The notes under the pieces: generated by a model
Told to the model about the DNA's origin: nothing
Databases searched by the model: none
The model's input: the letters and a program-made list of their open reading frames with translations, nothing else
Source: Symbiodinium natans
Taxonomy: Eukaryota; Sar; Dinophyceae; Suessiales; Symbiodiniaceae
DNA length: 64,000 nt
Direction of reading: 5' to 3'
Assembly (NCBI GenBank): GCA_905221605.1
Contig: CAJNDS010002212.1
Location: 121,001-185,000 of the forward strand
Position numbers and translations under genes: made by a program
In this document: positions 11,290 to 21,360 of the stretch, piece after piece
Layout of the letters: each line of letters opens with the position of its first letter
How positions within the stretch are numbered: position 1 is the first letter of the stretch

Positions 11290-11740
11290 AGTTTTCCGTA
11301 GTGGCATGTCCTCAAGGGCCTCGTCGGCTGCATCGCGAGCCGCGCGACGTACTGTGCGCAGCGCCGCCTCTCACTCTGGCAACCGCGTGGTGAGACGTGA
11401 TCTCATGCGATGTGTTGCTAAGAGGCAAGCCGCTACGGCCATTTGTCTGGCAGCAGCCAGTGACCTGAAACAGTCAGACGTGCGTTGGAGGGCAATGGAA
11501 TGGAATGGAGGCACTGATGGCGGACGCTCATGCTGTCCAGGAGTCCACAAATGCCCTTCGTTTGCATCCGCATGATGCCTTGCATTTGGCAAGCGCGGAG
11601 CCCGAGCCACATGGACCGACTGCTCCTCCGCACAGTAACAGCCACGCGTTCTGCAAGAACACGACAGATTCACCTGCCGTGCCTGCCGCTGAAGTGATCT
11701 TAGCACACCTGTCAGGAACCCTAAGGGTACATGTACCCAT
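11290..11740 (-). CDS. Possible exons, unrecognised
   Basis: Minus-strand segments with protein-like reading: about 11530-11700 (ESVVFLQNAWLLLCGGAVGP), 11374-11480 (SLAAARQMAVAACLLATHRM) and, in the same frame after one TGA at 11371-11373, EAALRTVRRAARDAADEALE down to about 11290. The in-frame TGA could be inside an unrecognised small intron or be a true stop. Plus-strand frames are also open across 11306-11744, so strand is not certain. No family recognised. Confidence 0.35.
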
Positions 11741-11827
11741 GTAGCAGATAGTTGAGCCAGAAAGGGGTTCTCATATAGTAGCTTTAGGGCCCAAGCATAT
11801 ACTATATGGTTGCATGGACCCTTTGGG
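11718..11827. mobile_element. Inverted-repeat element, family B copy 1
   Basis: Arms CCTAAGGGTACATGTACCCA and GGTTGCATGGACCCTTTGGG; the centre has TATAGTAGCTTTAGGGCCCA. Confidence 0.85.
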
Positions 11828-11922
11828 AAGTGGTCCGAGCCAAATGAGTGGCGGAGAGACTGTCTGCAGAAAGCTTGGGATCCTGCCTTGCGTGCTGGAA
11901 CCTTGCCTCGGCTACAGAAGTC

Positions 11923-12061
11923 TACTTGGAGGTTCATGGTACTTGTTATCCAACTACAACTGTACTCATAACTGTACTTATAATTACTATATTGGGGCAC
12001 TTAAGGTGCTTCTAAGTGGGTTCTAAGTACAGTTAGAATTGGTTACATGAACCTCCAAGTA
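11923..12061. mobile_element. Inverted-repeat element, family A copy 3
   Basis: Complete copy: TACTTGGAGGTTCATGGTAC at the left and ATGAACCTCCAAGTA at the right, 139 bases. Confidence 0.9.
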
Positions 12062-12221
12062 TCTCAGCTAACTAATCATGCGAGGGACTGGGTATGCCCT
12101 GAGAGCCTTGCATGGGATCAGTCTTGGCCCTTGATCCAGTCGGAAGCACCTTCAAGGGTAGGGTTTAGGGTTTAGGGTTTAGGGTTTAGACGCTCACACT
12201 CTAGGGTTTAGGGTCTAGGGC

Positions 12222-12318
12222 TATAAGGGTCCATGTACCTATAGAGGGACTACTTGGGCCTTATTTAAGGATTTTGGGGCCCAAGCACATAATGATGAGG
12301 TACATGGACCCTTAAGGG
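12222..12318. mobile_element. Inverted-repeat element, family B copy 2
   Basis: Arms AAGGGTCCATGTACCTATAG and GAGGTACATGGACCCTTAAG. Confidence 0.85.
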
Positions 12319-12329
12319 TAGGGCATGGT

Positions 12330-13495
12330 AGGGCCGAGCAGACAGACAACCCTGAGTGGTAAGCAGAGTTCTGGTGGGTTCAATCTAAAAACCGACTTCT
12401 GAACATGGGGCACATCGTGGAGCTACTCAGAGTACATGAACTGAGCGGTGCCCAAAACCCTAACTTAGTTGTCCAGTACCTAGGGGAAGTAAAGGTTAAC
12501 CTTCGAGATTTTCAGGGGATTATATTGCCCCAAAAAGGTTAAAGGTTATTTACTCTACTACTAAGCTAATCCCACTGCATTTCGGGGTCAAACATATGCT
12601 TCGGGCAGCTTGGCTTGCGACAACTCTCTGGGTTTTTTCTGCTTGCGCCGGCAGCAGCAGCTTACGGCGCTTGCGGCAACAATGCTGTCCCAGAATTGCT
12701 TACGCTACCTAACGGAAGACAACACTTTGCTTATGCCAAACCTTGTTTATGAAAGACCTTGTCTGGTCTAAGGATGGTTTTGATTTCCGCAATTTGGCGT
12801 CCGCTAGTTACATCTACTACTGCTGCTAATCATACTGCTACTGCTACCCTTGCTACTAGCATCAGGCAGTAAGTTACGAAGTTTCCACAGGCTTTTCAAG
12901 CAGGACTCTCTCAGGAAACATGGGATTGAGGGTGTAGGTTATAAAGATTCGGACCTAGGGGTGCAGGGTATAGAGATTCGGATCTTGGGTCTAGTTGATT
13001 CTTACTACTGCTATTAGTATGAACTGTTGATACTCGTACTACTGTTTCTCTCAGTACTATGATTACGATGTTCGCGGATTCCTACTCTTGTTGCTATGAT
13101 TTCTGAGATTAGTCCGAATGCTAGTCTTACGTTACTTTGTGGCCTTGCTATTCACCTTTCATACTAGTAGTAACCATGTACATTGACATATTTCGCTTAT
13201 GTTGCTATGGCGTTACTTCTATTGCTTGCATGGCATCGATGAGTACTAGTGCTATTGGTACGATTATAATGGAGCTCGTGCTTTTGATGAAACTCGTACG
13301 GTGATTTCCCATACATGCTCACCCTGAGCACTGCTATGATGAGAAAGTCTCCCTAAACCTAAACCCTAAACCCTAAACCCTAAACCCTAAACCCTAAACC
13401 CTGAGCATGCCGCACCTGGCCCACGGGGCTGGCATGCAGCAGGCCAGCGGATGCCAAACATCGGATCTGTGCGTGAACCCGACCTCTGGTCACGC
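12330..13495 (-). CDS. Two separate exon-like segments, unrecognised
   Basis: Segment 12330-12445 reads LHDVPHVQKSVFRLNPPELC and segment about 13410-13495 reads LRDQRSGSRTDPMFGIRWPA and ends near a GGTGCGG donor. They lie upstream of the RING gene in transcription order and could be its 5' exons or part of another gene. A family G element lies between them. Confidence is for their being coding, not for the linkage. Confidence 0.5.
12464..12565. mobile_element. Inverted-repeat element, family G copy 1
   Basis: Begins CTTAGTTGTCCAGTACCTAG and ends TACTCTACTACTAAG. A 4-base direct repeat CTAA flanks it (12460-12463 and 12566-12569). The second copy, at 17833, forms an intron. Confidence 0.85.
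12590..13330. other. No supported gene
   Basis: About 700 bases of mixed sequence, later part rich in CTACTACTG-like and TACTA triplets. All three minus frames and one plus frame are open over 12598-12711; the plus frame starts with a signal-peptide-like MLRAAWLATTLWVFSACAG but stops after 37 residues. I cannot choose between them. Confidence 0.4.
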
Positions 13496-13535
13496 AGATG
13501 TTGCAATACCCTCAGGGTTTAGGGTTTAGGGTTTC

Positions 13536-13592
13536 GGGTACAGGTATTATGTACTTGGGCTCTAACATCCCTAAGTAGGAGGCACTTTAAGG
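13536..13592. mobile_element. Family B fragment
   Basis: Only the central part of the element remains (GTACTTGGGCTCTAACATCC, AGGAGGCACTTTAAGGCCCC), as in the copies at 21752 and 37820. Confidence 0.45.
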
Positions 13593-13626
13593 CCCCAGCC
13601 GGCCCTTTCAGGTCTTGCACATTGTG

Positions 13627-16600
13627 TCAGGACAACCTGAGACCCTGGCAGGACTCCGACAGGCCAGGCCGACGAAACTCGACCCTCAGCAAGCCGTGCG
13701 CCGTGCTCTGGCCGAGTCGCTCTCGAGTGCGGAGGATTCGGGTTTTGATGCTCATGCTCCCACAAGGAAGGCCCAGAGTCGTCTGGCCAGTTCTCCATAA
13801 TGGGGAACCCTCATCTTACAGCCCCAGTAGGCTCCAATAGATATATATATATATATATATATATTTATTTATTTGTTTATATTTATGTATATATATATAT
13901 ATAATAATAATAAGAAGAAGAAATACTAATAAATATAAATATAAATATAAATATAAATATAAATATAAATATCGATATAGATATCAATATAGATGTGAAT
14001 ATAAACACAAAAAAATAAATATATATATATATATACATATGTAAACAAATAGAAAACACACATAAATAAATGAATAAAAGAATAAAAGAATAAAAGAAGA
14101 AATGAATAAATGAGTCAATGAATAAATGAATAAATTAATAAATGAATAAATGAATAAATGAATAAATGAATAAATAAATAAATAAATAAATATATATATA
14201 TATATACATGTATATAAATAAAACATGTTCCCCGAAGTCGTCCCAAACGAGCCCCTATGGACGGCCTGAGTTGAGCACACAGCCGCCTCAGGTCCGGCGG
14301 CTGCCAATGGACGAAAGCATGCCGTGCAGATGGCTGCTGGGAACTCTTTGGCAGCACGAACCTCGGGGTTTAGGGTTTAGGGTTTAGGGTTTAGGGTTTA
14401 GGGTTTAGGGTTTAGATGAGCCAGGAGCACATGGATGTGGTTAGGCCCCCCAATACAGTTCTGCGATAGCTACAAGCGGTTCATGAAAATGCCCTCTGAC
14501 ATTTAAAGCACATAAGGGTTTAAGACTGTCACTGTATAGGGGCCTACTCGGAGGTCCATGGTACTTAACCCAAGAATATCTGTACTTATAATCAAATTTT
14601 AACCATGTTAGGGCACAATATAAGTGCAGTTTTTGTTGGTCAAACAGTACCATGAACCTCCAAGTAACCCAACTGACCCAACCATTTGAGTTGGCAGAGG
14701 TTCCCGCACGAGAGTGCAGCATCTCCGCAGACGCTCCAAACACGTCGGCCTCTTCAGCCTGTGGCGGCCCTAAATCCTGAACCCTATCTAAACCCCAAAC
14801 CCTAAACCCTAAAGGAATTGGGCAGCTTCCCTCAATTCGCCCCCCTCTTGCAATGCCCCAAGAGGCTTTTTGGCCAGATGTTTTGTTTTTGCTTACCCCC
14901 CCCCCCCCCCCTGAGAGGGTGCTTCATGCTGTTTAGGGCTTTCTGGTTTGAGGCTTCCGGGGCCTAGGGCCGAGGGCATTTCCCGAGCAAACAGGGGTGC
15001 TCAACAAGCGCAAGCGAGGAGAATTCCGGGGTTCCATGCTGCGCCATGAATTTGTGCCATCTGCTACTTGGAGGTTCATGGTACTTGTTAACCCCATAGT
15101 AACTGTACTTGTAACCCAACTATAACCATATTAGGGCACTTCAGGGGCTTATAAGTGGGTTATAAGCACAGTTATCATTGCTTAATAAGTACTCTAAACC
15201 CTAAACCCTAAACCCGAAACCCTAAACCCTAAACCCTAAACCCTAAACCCTAAATTGGGTTAATGAGTACCATGAACCTCCAAGTACCTGGTTCCCCAGC
15301 TGGCAGCAACACGGCGCTGAGGCCGCGCACCTGGTTTTGTCCTTCTAGACGGCCACTTCTCGGATCGGGCCTGTGGGCATCTGAGCATGAACCGAGTCTA
15401 CTAATTGCTTAAGAACCCTGAAAAATTAAAAACGATTCTTCCTTACTAAGGGTAATATAGGGATAGTTTCTTTTAAACTCTTCTGGGGTTCTTAAGCGAA
15501 TAGTAGCTGAATGCTGCACTCGCGCGCGTCAGACTGCCTCGGAACGGGCCGTGCTTCCGAAGGAGCTTGCGCAGGGGCAGCCCTGCGGCCGTCTCTGCAA
15601 GCAAGGGCACCAAGAAGCCCTACACACCCTAAACCCTAAACCTTAGACCCTACGAGTTGGTTCGGCCTTGCCGCTGCTTTCATCTTTCGGCGCTTTTTGG
15701 CCTTGCCAAGCAGGCGGGGCATGGCGGAGACCCACTGCGCCAGGCACTGATCCCTCGAGCACCTTCTTCTTCTTCCTTTTGCTGTGGCCTTGGGGCCACG
15801 TGGCATAAGAGGGACCCGCGTGCTAGATGCAAGCTGCTCCGAATCCACCCCCAAAGTGCAATAGAACAAGCTCAAGAATGCATCCGGACTTGTTTCGGCG
15901 TTGTCAGTCATCTATGGAGATGGTCGCGTCTGCACAAGCCTTAGTCATCAGGCATACAGCTAACCCTAAACCCTAAACCCTAAACCCGAAACCCTAAACC
16001 CTAAACCCTGAACCATTAACCCTGCCTGCGGTTCGGCCGGCTATGCGGGAGCAAAAAAACACCCTAAACGCTTCGGGTCCGTCATTTCACACCAACCAGT
16101 GTCCCAATGTGCCAAGCATCGGTCACTTCCTCCACCTCGTCATCGCTAACCACCTTTGAGACCACATATGAACCCCTAAAGAGTTTATGGTTCATATACC
16201 CGAATTTAGGGATTATAGCTGTAGAGGATACATGACCCCATGTTTTCCTAAACCCTAAAACCTAAACCTTAAAAACCCTAAACCCTTTTGGGGTTCATAT
16301 GGGTCCCCCAAGGCACGCTTGCAGCTGTCTGAGCTGAGGCTGTCTGCTCCTTCCGCTGCCGCCTCGCCAGGCGACGTGCAGCACCTTGGGGGCGGGTTAG
16401 GGTTTAGGGCTTAGGGTTTAGGCAGAATCATCAGGCCCCTGTGCTGGGCAGCAACCTCCATCTCTCCCTTCATATGTAGTAATGTTTGGGTAAGAATTAT
16501 ATAATCATATAATATAGAATACAATCGGAATGCATGGTACTCCCCAAACGAGCATGGCAGCACATGGGTTGCACGGAATGGTAGGGCCCCAAGCCTTCAG

Positions 16601-16722
16601 CTTGTGCCTTGGCCCTCTCTTCCGCCTTGCGCTTCCTCCTCTCCTCGCCAGGGTTCTCGACGCTGGCTCCGTTGGTGGCGGGCTCCGTAGCCTCCCCAGG
16701 AACAGCGGCTTCATTATTGCCA
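13627..16722 (-). CDS. Multi-exon gene, unrecognised charged protein
   Basis: Exon-like segments in order: 16570-16722 (acidic then basic, including GEERRKRKAEERAKAQAEG), 16315-16395 (EAAAEGADSLSSDSCKRALG), 16098-16160 (VVSDDEVEEVTDAWHIGTLV), 15655-15911 (TDNAETSPDAFLSLFYCTLG then a lysine/arginine-rich KAKKRRKMKAAARP), 15511-15595 (LPLRKLLRKHGPFRGSLTRA), 15288-15330 (VRGLSAVLLPAGEP), 14962-15060, 14818-14885 (HLAKKPLGALQEGGELREAA), 14680-14765 (QAEEADVFGASAEMLHSRAG), about 14240-14345 and 13627-13815 ending at TGA 13627-13629. The step 15288 to 15060 is a GT-AG intron made by a family A element. An ATG at 15911 follows an AG, so it could be a start or an internal Met. A long AT microsatellite lies in the last intron. 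No domain recognised; basic and acidic runs suggest a nuclear or scaffold role, which is a guess. Confidence 0.75.
13842..14225. repeat. AT-rich microsatellite cluster
   Basis: Consecutive blocks of (TA)n, (AATATA)n, (ATAAATG)n and (AAAT)n. Open frames across it encode only Ile/Tyr/Phe repeats. Confidence 0.95.
14545..14666. mobile_element. Inverted-repeat element, family A copy 4
   Basis: Ends CTACTCGGAGGTCCATGGTA and CATGAACCTCCAAGTA. It lies between exon segments of the 13.6-16.7 kb gene. Confidence 0.85.
15064..15287. mobile_element. Family A element acting as an intron, with telomere tract inside
   Basis: On the minus strand the element starts GTACTTGGAGG directly after exon 15288-15330 and ends CCAAGTAG followed by CAG and exon 14962-15060. 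Using GT at the element start and AG of the following CAG keeps the frame: LPAGEP joins DGTNSWRSMEP. CAG is repeated at both edges of the element (15061-15063 and the exon end at 15288-15290). About ten telomere-type heptamers at 15187-15254 interrupt the element, and the phrase before them (GCTTAATAAGTAC) is repeated after them (GGTTAATGAGTAC). Seen in sequence; the intron role is inference from frame. Confidence 0.88.
15398..15506. mobile_element. Inverted-repeat element, single copy seen (family J)
   Basis: Ends CTACTAATTGCTTAAGAACC and GGGTTCTTAAGCGAATAGTA are imperfect complements. It lies between the exons at 15511-15595 and 15340-15370. Confidence 0.8.
16157..16305. mobile_element. Inverted-repeat element with telomere tract inside (family K)
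   Basis: Arms GACCACATATGAACCCCTAA and GGGGTTCATATGGGTCCCC. Degenerate CCCTAAA copies occupy 16246-16288, next to the right arm. Confidence 0.7.
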
Positions 16723-16724
16723 TG

Positions 16725-16834
16725 ACCCTAAGGGTCCATGTACCTATATAGTGTATACTTGGCCCCTAAAGCTACTATATAGGAACCCCTTTAAAGCCAA
16801 AGTATCTAGTACATAGGTACATGGACCCTTTGGG
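16725..16834. mobile_element. Inverted-repeat element, family B copy 3
   Basis: Complete copy: CCTAAGGGTCCATGTACCTA at the left, GGTACATGGACCCTTTGGG at the right, TATA-rich arms. Confidence 0.9.
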
Positions 16835-16995
16835 ATGAGCTACTCTTGCTACTGAGTGCCATATGTGATATTGCTACGAATAGTGCCGAGCTGTACTAAA
16901 ACAAGCTCCCACAGATGATCGACAAAGCTGCTGGTTGCCTCACCTAGTCGTCTTACATATCATCATGTGATCTTACGTAAGAAACCATATATAGA

Positions 16996-19900
16996 TCATC
17001 CTTCAACTCTTCTCCAGAAAGGCACGAGCTTGTGCCAGTTTGCCAAGGCCTGACGGACGTCACCTTTGCCCTCGCCAGCTGGTTCCTTCTGAGGAATTGG
17101 CTTTGGTGGTTCACCCGGCGCTGCCTTCCCTGGGACCTCTGGTGTGGGAGACGTGGGTATGGGCTCGGGTTTGGGTTCGGCGGGCTCCTCCAGTGCGCCA
17201 GCCACCGGGGCTGCTGCTGGCTCCTTCTGAGCGCTTGCCTCTACCTGAGCCGCTTCCTCTGCATCGAGCTGCGCCTGCATTTCCTCCATCTGCGCGAACA
17301 TCTCCTCTTCGCTGAGGGACACGGGTGCAGCGGGCTGCGTGCGGCGGACGGAACCCGCTGGAGGCGGCGGCGGGCGCGCGTCGCAAATTGAAGCCTCCAC
17401 CTTGCGGCTCCAGCCACTCCCTTCGTGGAGTTTGGGTACCTGGCGACCGCCACTAAGCACCCAGTTCCTCTTGTCAGCGGTTTCACCGAGCACATCTCGA
17501 ACCTCCCCAGCAGTGCAGCCGTACCTATTGTGATTTATCACAACCTTCTCCGGCTGGTTGTCTGGCCTAGCTTTCGTAGCCTGCTTAGGGGCGAAAGCTT
17601 TCTGAGCCTTCTTCACTGGCCAGCAGATGTCATCCTCACTGAACCAGTGGCGCTGCTCCCCCACACCTGCAAGTCTGTACGGAAATGCCCCACCATCATC
17701 TTTGAAGATTCGGAACACTTTGCCGATGGCTTCCGGCAGGTAGCGCTTCATGATCATGGTGTCTCGGATCTGCACCCTGTCCCCGATTGTCGGTCTTCGA
17801 TAGGCCGCCACGGCTTCCTCCTCCTGCTCTTCCTTAGTTGTCCAGTAACCTAGAGGAGTTAAAGGTTAACCTTTGGGAATGTTATAGGGATTGTTGTTAA
17901 TATCCCAAAAAAGTACAAGGTTACCTACTCTACTACTCAGCTTCGTTTTCTGCTGGCTCCTGCTTCTTGGGCTTCGGCTCCCGGGGGTCCTTCATGGCCT
18001 TCCGGCAGAGGGCGACCAGGTAGTGCTTGCTGGGCTCGCCCTTCGGTATGTCGTGCCCGGCCTGCCAGCTTCTCAGAACAAGGCCACCGCCCACTTGGGC
18101 AAACTACCTGGAGGTTCATGGTACTTATTCATCCAGTAGTACCTGTGCTTTTAACCCAATTATGAGTATAACCATAGTGGGGCACTTAAGGGGCTTACAT
18201 GTGGGTTATAAGTGCAGATATCATTCCTAAACCCTAAACCCTAAACCCTAAATTGGGTGAAGAAGTACCATGAACCTCCAAGTAGGACAATGTCTGGCGA
18301 ACTTTGGGAGAGAGGCTCCTGCTCGATCCGGTCACGCAGCTGCTTCTCCGTGAGGAGATGGAGCTCCACAATCTACCAGGATGGGCTTAGGGTTTAGGGT
18401 TTAGGGTTTAGGGTTTAGGGTTTAGGGTTTAGGGCTATTATACCCTATAATCCCTTAAAAAGCCCTTTATAGGGTTCATGATGGGGATTCTAAGGCCGAA
18501 TAGCCCATCCTGGTAAGGGCAGGCAGGACCCAGCGGCTGCTTCAAGCTGTTGCTTCTCGCGATGCAGAGCAAACTCTACCCAAGCTTTCCCCGAGTTCAC
18601 GCCACGCCCAAAGTGCCCCAACCCACAAGAAGCACGCACCCTTCTCCCTGTGCCGGCTTTCCGCCTGCTTCTCATCGTCCGGGCAGGGGATGTTGTCGAA
18701 GTCCAGCGGTTTAGGGTCCGGCCTGGGGACTCCCTTTGCTTCTTCCGCCCTCTTCTCTTCAGCCTGCCAGTTGCGCCCTTCGAAGCGGGACTTGAACAGC
18801 ATGCTTGCATGCTTGAAGACGAAAGCAAAGCAACAGAAGCACATCTTAAGGGATATAAGGAGGGACCCCTAGAAGGGACCCTGAATCTGATTTCCCTATA
18901 TAAGCCTTTTTGGTCCCTTATAAGGGCTCCTCCTGCGAGTTCCTTAACATCCTTTCAAACCTGCATGCGCCACACCGAGCTCCTGGGCTACCTTTTCAGA
19001 CTTCTCGGCTTCAGCTTTCTTGACGACACTTATGAGGTCCGCCTCCCAGGGTCAACAGCCAAGCAAGGCACAAGACCGAGAGGGTCTATTTGGAGTGCTA
19101 TGCTGGCATGGGCTAGCCGAGAACAGCAAGAACGAAGCAGTCAGTATGGTTTCTGGGCACCTTGTTCCAGAACAGTACTGCAGCTGGGCCCTCTGGGTTC
19201 CTGCACCCCCCAACTACCCTTTGAATTCAGGGGGCTGATATACCCTACTATGGTCAAAGGGGTGCTGGTAAACCCGAAACCTTAATCCCTAAAACGTAAG
19301 CCCTTAACCCTAGCCCTGTCGTGGGGTGACTGTAGCACCTTCTCAAGATGGCCGTCAGGAAGGGAGGCACCAGCCCAGAAGAGTCGCTTCTTCAGGTCTG
19401 CCACCTTACAAAATGCAAGGCTTTGCAAGGCTTTGCTCCCCAGGCTTGGGTTTAGGGTTTAGGGGGTTTAGGGGTTTAGGGCGCTTAGGATTTAGGGCTT
19501 AGGGTTGCGGCTTTAGGGGTCTAGGGTCTAAGGCTTAGCAGTGCACGCAAGAGCTTGCACTTGCTGCTTGGGCCCCGTTAGGAGTTCGGAACTGTCAAAT
19601 GAGGAGCGGGCAGAGAGCTTTTCAAGGTCTGCTGCCAAGAGCGACATGGCCAGGCTTGCCGCTTGCTCAGGAAATCTTCTTGTAATGGTACAGCCCTAAG
19701 AGTCCATGAACCTAGATAGGGAATACTTGGGCCTTAAAGTACCTCCTATTTAGGGACTCTAAGACCCAAGTACATGAGAATGAGGTACGTGGACCCTTCG
19801 GGTGGGTCTAGTCGTAAACAAATTACATGGTAGTGCTATATTCATATGGTATAATGACACTATCATGCTATAGGATACGAATACCATCAGTGGTTCAACA

Positions 19901-21226
19901 TGTGCTGCGCTGGGGCCAACTAATTATCGCCCACCAGACGGCGGACATAGTTAGGCTAAAGCACCTTGAGCCAATGCAGCTGATAACGGCTGCATGACCC
20001 TCGTGTGCATGCGGCCTTATAGTTAAGCTCGGCACAATGTAGCCTCTCGAGCCGCGACTGCCGAGGGCCAGACGCTTGCGAATTTTGGCCGCCTTTCCTA
20101 GTCTCAAGACATACCCAGAGAGCCCAATACACCATATTAAAGGAATATACCTTACAAAAACTATAAAAGCATCCTTAAGGTACCTAAGGCAGTATATTCC
20201 TTAAGGGGTATTGGGCTCTTTGGGTATCAAGGCAAAGCCTTGCGGGATTGCTTTAAAAGAGAGGCTGGGAGGAGAGAATTCCACATGCACGGTGGTCCTT
20301 GGAAAGACCGAGGTGGAGCAGACTCACCCGTGATGATGACATCCTCATCCTCACCTGAAGGCTTGCATCCGAATCAACTCATATTATTTGGCTTCCGTAC
20401 CATGGTCGTGGCTGTCGACAACAACGATGCCGTTCGCCAGCATGCCTTCCATGACCGGTTTAGGGTTTAGGGCTTAGGGTTCACCATTTCTTGGCATCCG
20501 ACGCCAGCGACCCTAAACTCGAGATTGTTACCCAAACCTCAAGCAGAACGGATGCCCGCTGCACCATGACACTGAGGATCGCATGGCCGAAGCATGTGCT
20601 AGATGAGTTCGTGCAGATTTCTGTAGCTGGTCTGAGCTGATTGAACTGCCGCCGTTTAGGGTTTTCGCATGGCTTGCTCCGGCGAACATGCGGTTTGTGA
20701 ACGTGGGATCGGGATTCGTGGTTTGCAGGTGCAAGCATCCGCGCCACTCGCCGATTGCACCAGTGTGGCACTAGGAGGTCACGCTGTTGTACCACATTAG
20801 AATGAAAGTGTATCTGAATATTAATTTGTACATAAATCTGTATATATTTGTATATATGTATATGTATATGGGGGGTTTACGAAAACAGGGTAGCCTAAAA
20901 TGCCCCACAAATGGTGAAACCCTTACAATGAGGAACCCAATAAGGAACCCCCCCGCTCCAGCGTTGAGCCGCAGGAGCCGGAACGCGTAGTGACGAGGAT
21001 CATCTGAAGAACATGGTGGGAGCTGATTTATCGTGGAACGTGCTGAAAGAACTCGAGCTAAAGGCTCCTATGTAGTGCCTTTTTGGGGTGGTGTTCTAGA
21101 ATCCCTAGAACTAACGCAACAACAAGAACTACGTTGGAGCCTTCAGGTAGCATGCACGACACAACAGCAACGTTTTGCAGCGGCCGGTCAGTCGGCAACA
21201 TACTGGTCTGTCCCGCTTTCTTCAGG
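16996..21226 (-). CDS. Multi-exon gene, charged protein with long C-terminal exon
   Basis: The last exon 16996-17832 is the clearest coding block. It starts with GDRVQI and a folded-looking stretch (KVFRIFKDDGGAFPYRLAGV, then EQRHWFSEDDI), followed by a Pro/Glu/Ala-rich tail, and ends at the stop codon at 16996-16998. Upstream exons join in frame: 17942-18103 (SWQAGHDIPKGEPSKHYLVA), 18289-18372 (VELHLLTEKQLRDRIEQEPL), about 18516-18582, 18646-18800 (RNWQAEEKRAEEAKGVPRPD), 18965-19055 (ADLISVVKKAEAEKSEKVAQ), 19320-19405 (ADLKKRLFWAGASLPDGHLE), 19538-19668, 20392-20459, 20950-21050 and 21148-21226 (GQTSMLPTDRPLQNVAVV). Introns 17833-17941 and 18104-18288 are inverted-repeat elements. The N-terminal part of the last exon resembles SH3-like or chromo-barrel 'W/F-S-x-D-D-I' folds common in dinoflagellate predictions; function unknown. 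Confidence 0.82.
17833..17940. mobile_element. Family G element that is a GC-AG intron
   Basis: Flanked by CTTC at 17829-17832 and 17941-17944. Read on the minus strand, the intron is 17833-17941: donor GCTGAG (G from the target repeat), acceptor CAACTAAG. Removing it joins KKQEPAENE to EEQEEEAVAAYRRP at phase 0. Both edges are therefore set by the element plus its 4-base target repeat. Confidence 0.9.
18104..18285. mobile_element. Family A element in an intron, with telomere tract
   Basis: Ends CTACCTGGAGGTTCATGGTA and CCATGAACCTCCAAGTAG. Four CCCTAAA copies lie at 18226-18252. With donor GTCCTACTT (18288) and acceptor GGTAG (18104) the flanking exons join in frame at phase 0. In this copy the GT of the element start is mutated to CT and the donor lies 3 bases outside. 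Confidence 0.85.
18376..18516. mobile_element. Family D element with telomere tract inside
   Basis: Arms ACCAGGATGGGC and GCCCATCCTGGT. TTTAGGG copies occupy 18388-18434, directly after the left arm, displacing the normal inner arm. Confidence 0.85.
19692..19802. mobile_element. Inverted-repeat element, family B copy 4
   Basis: Arms CCTAAGAGTCCATGAACCTA and GAGGTACGTGGACCCTTCGG. Lies in an intron of the 17.0-21.2 kb gene. Confidence 0.85.
20109..20228. mobile_element. Inverted-repeat element, family F copy 2
   Basis: Arms TACCCAGAGAGCCCAATACA and GGGTATTGGGCTCTTTGGGT; inner arms ATATTAAAGGAATATACC and GGCAGTATATTCCTTAAGGG. Confidence 0.9.
20868..20953. mobile_element. Inverted-repeat element, family H copy 3
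   Basis: Left arm GGGGGGTTTACGAAAACAGG, shared with the copies at 57158 and 61988; the right arm is decayed. Confidence 0.5.
21053..21149. mobile_element. Family C element between exons
   Basis: On the minus strand it runs CTACCTGAAGGCTCC to GGAGCCTTTAG. Using donor GCATGC in the upstream exon and acceptor TTTAG joins the exons 21148-21226 and 20950-21050 in an open frame (a GC-AG intron). Confidence 0.8.
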
Positions 21227-21230
21227 CAAA

Positions 21231-21332
21231 CCCTAAGGATCCGTGTACCTATATAGTATATACTTTGGCCTTAAAGGGGTCCCTATATAGTAGCTTTAGG
21301 GCCCAAGTTTATACTATATAGGGATCCTTAGG
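21231..21332. mobile_element. Inverted-repeat element, family B copy 5
   Basis: Arms CCTAAGGATCCGTGTACCTA and TATAGGGATCCTTAGGGGG. It fills most of the 134 bases between the end of one gene (21361) and the first supported exon of the next (21226). Confidence 0.85.
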
Positions 21333-21360
21333 GGGTAGAAGCTCATCTCTAGCAAACAAG

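Noticed and set aside
12598..12711. Plus-strand short open frame starting with a signal-peptide-like segment
   Set aside because: Only 37 codons, and all minus frames are open in the same interval. No supporting context.
13984..14307. Open frame with long YLFIYSFIHLF repeats, resembling membrane segments
   Set aside because: Translation of AT microsatellite DNA.
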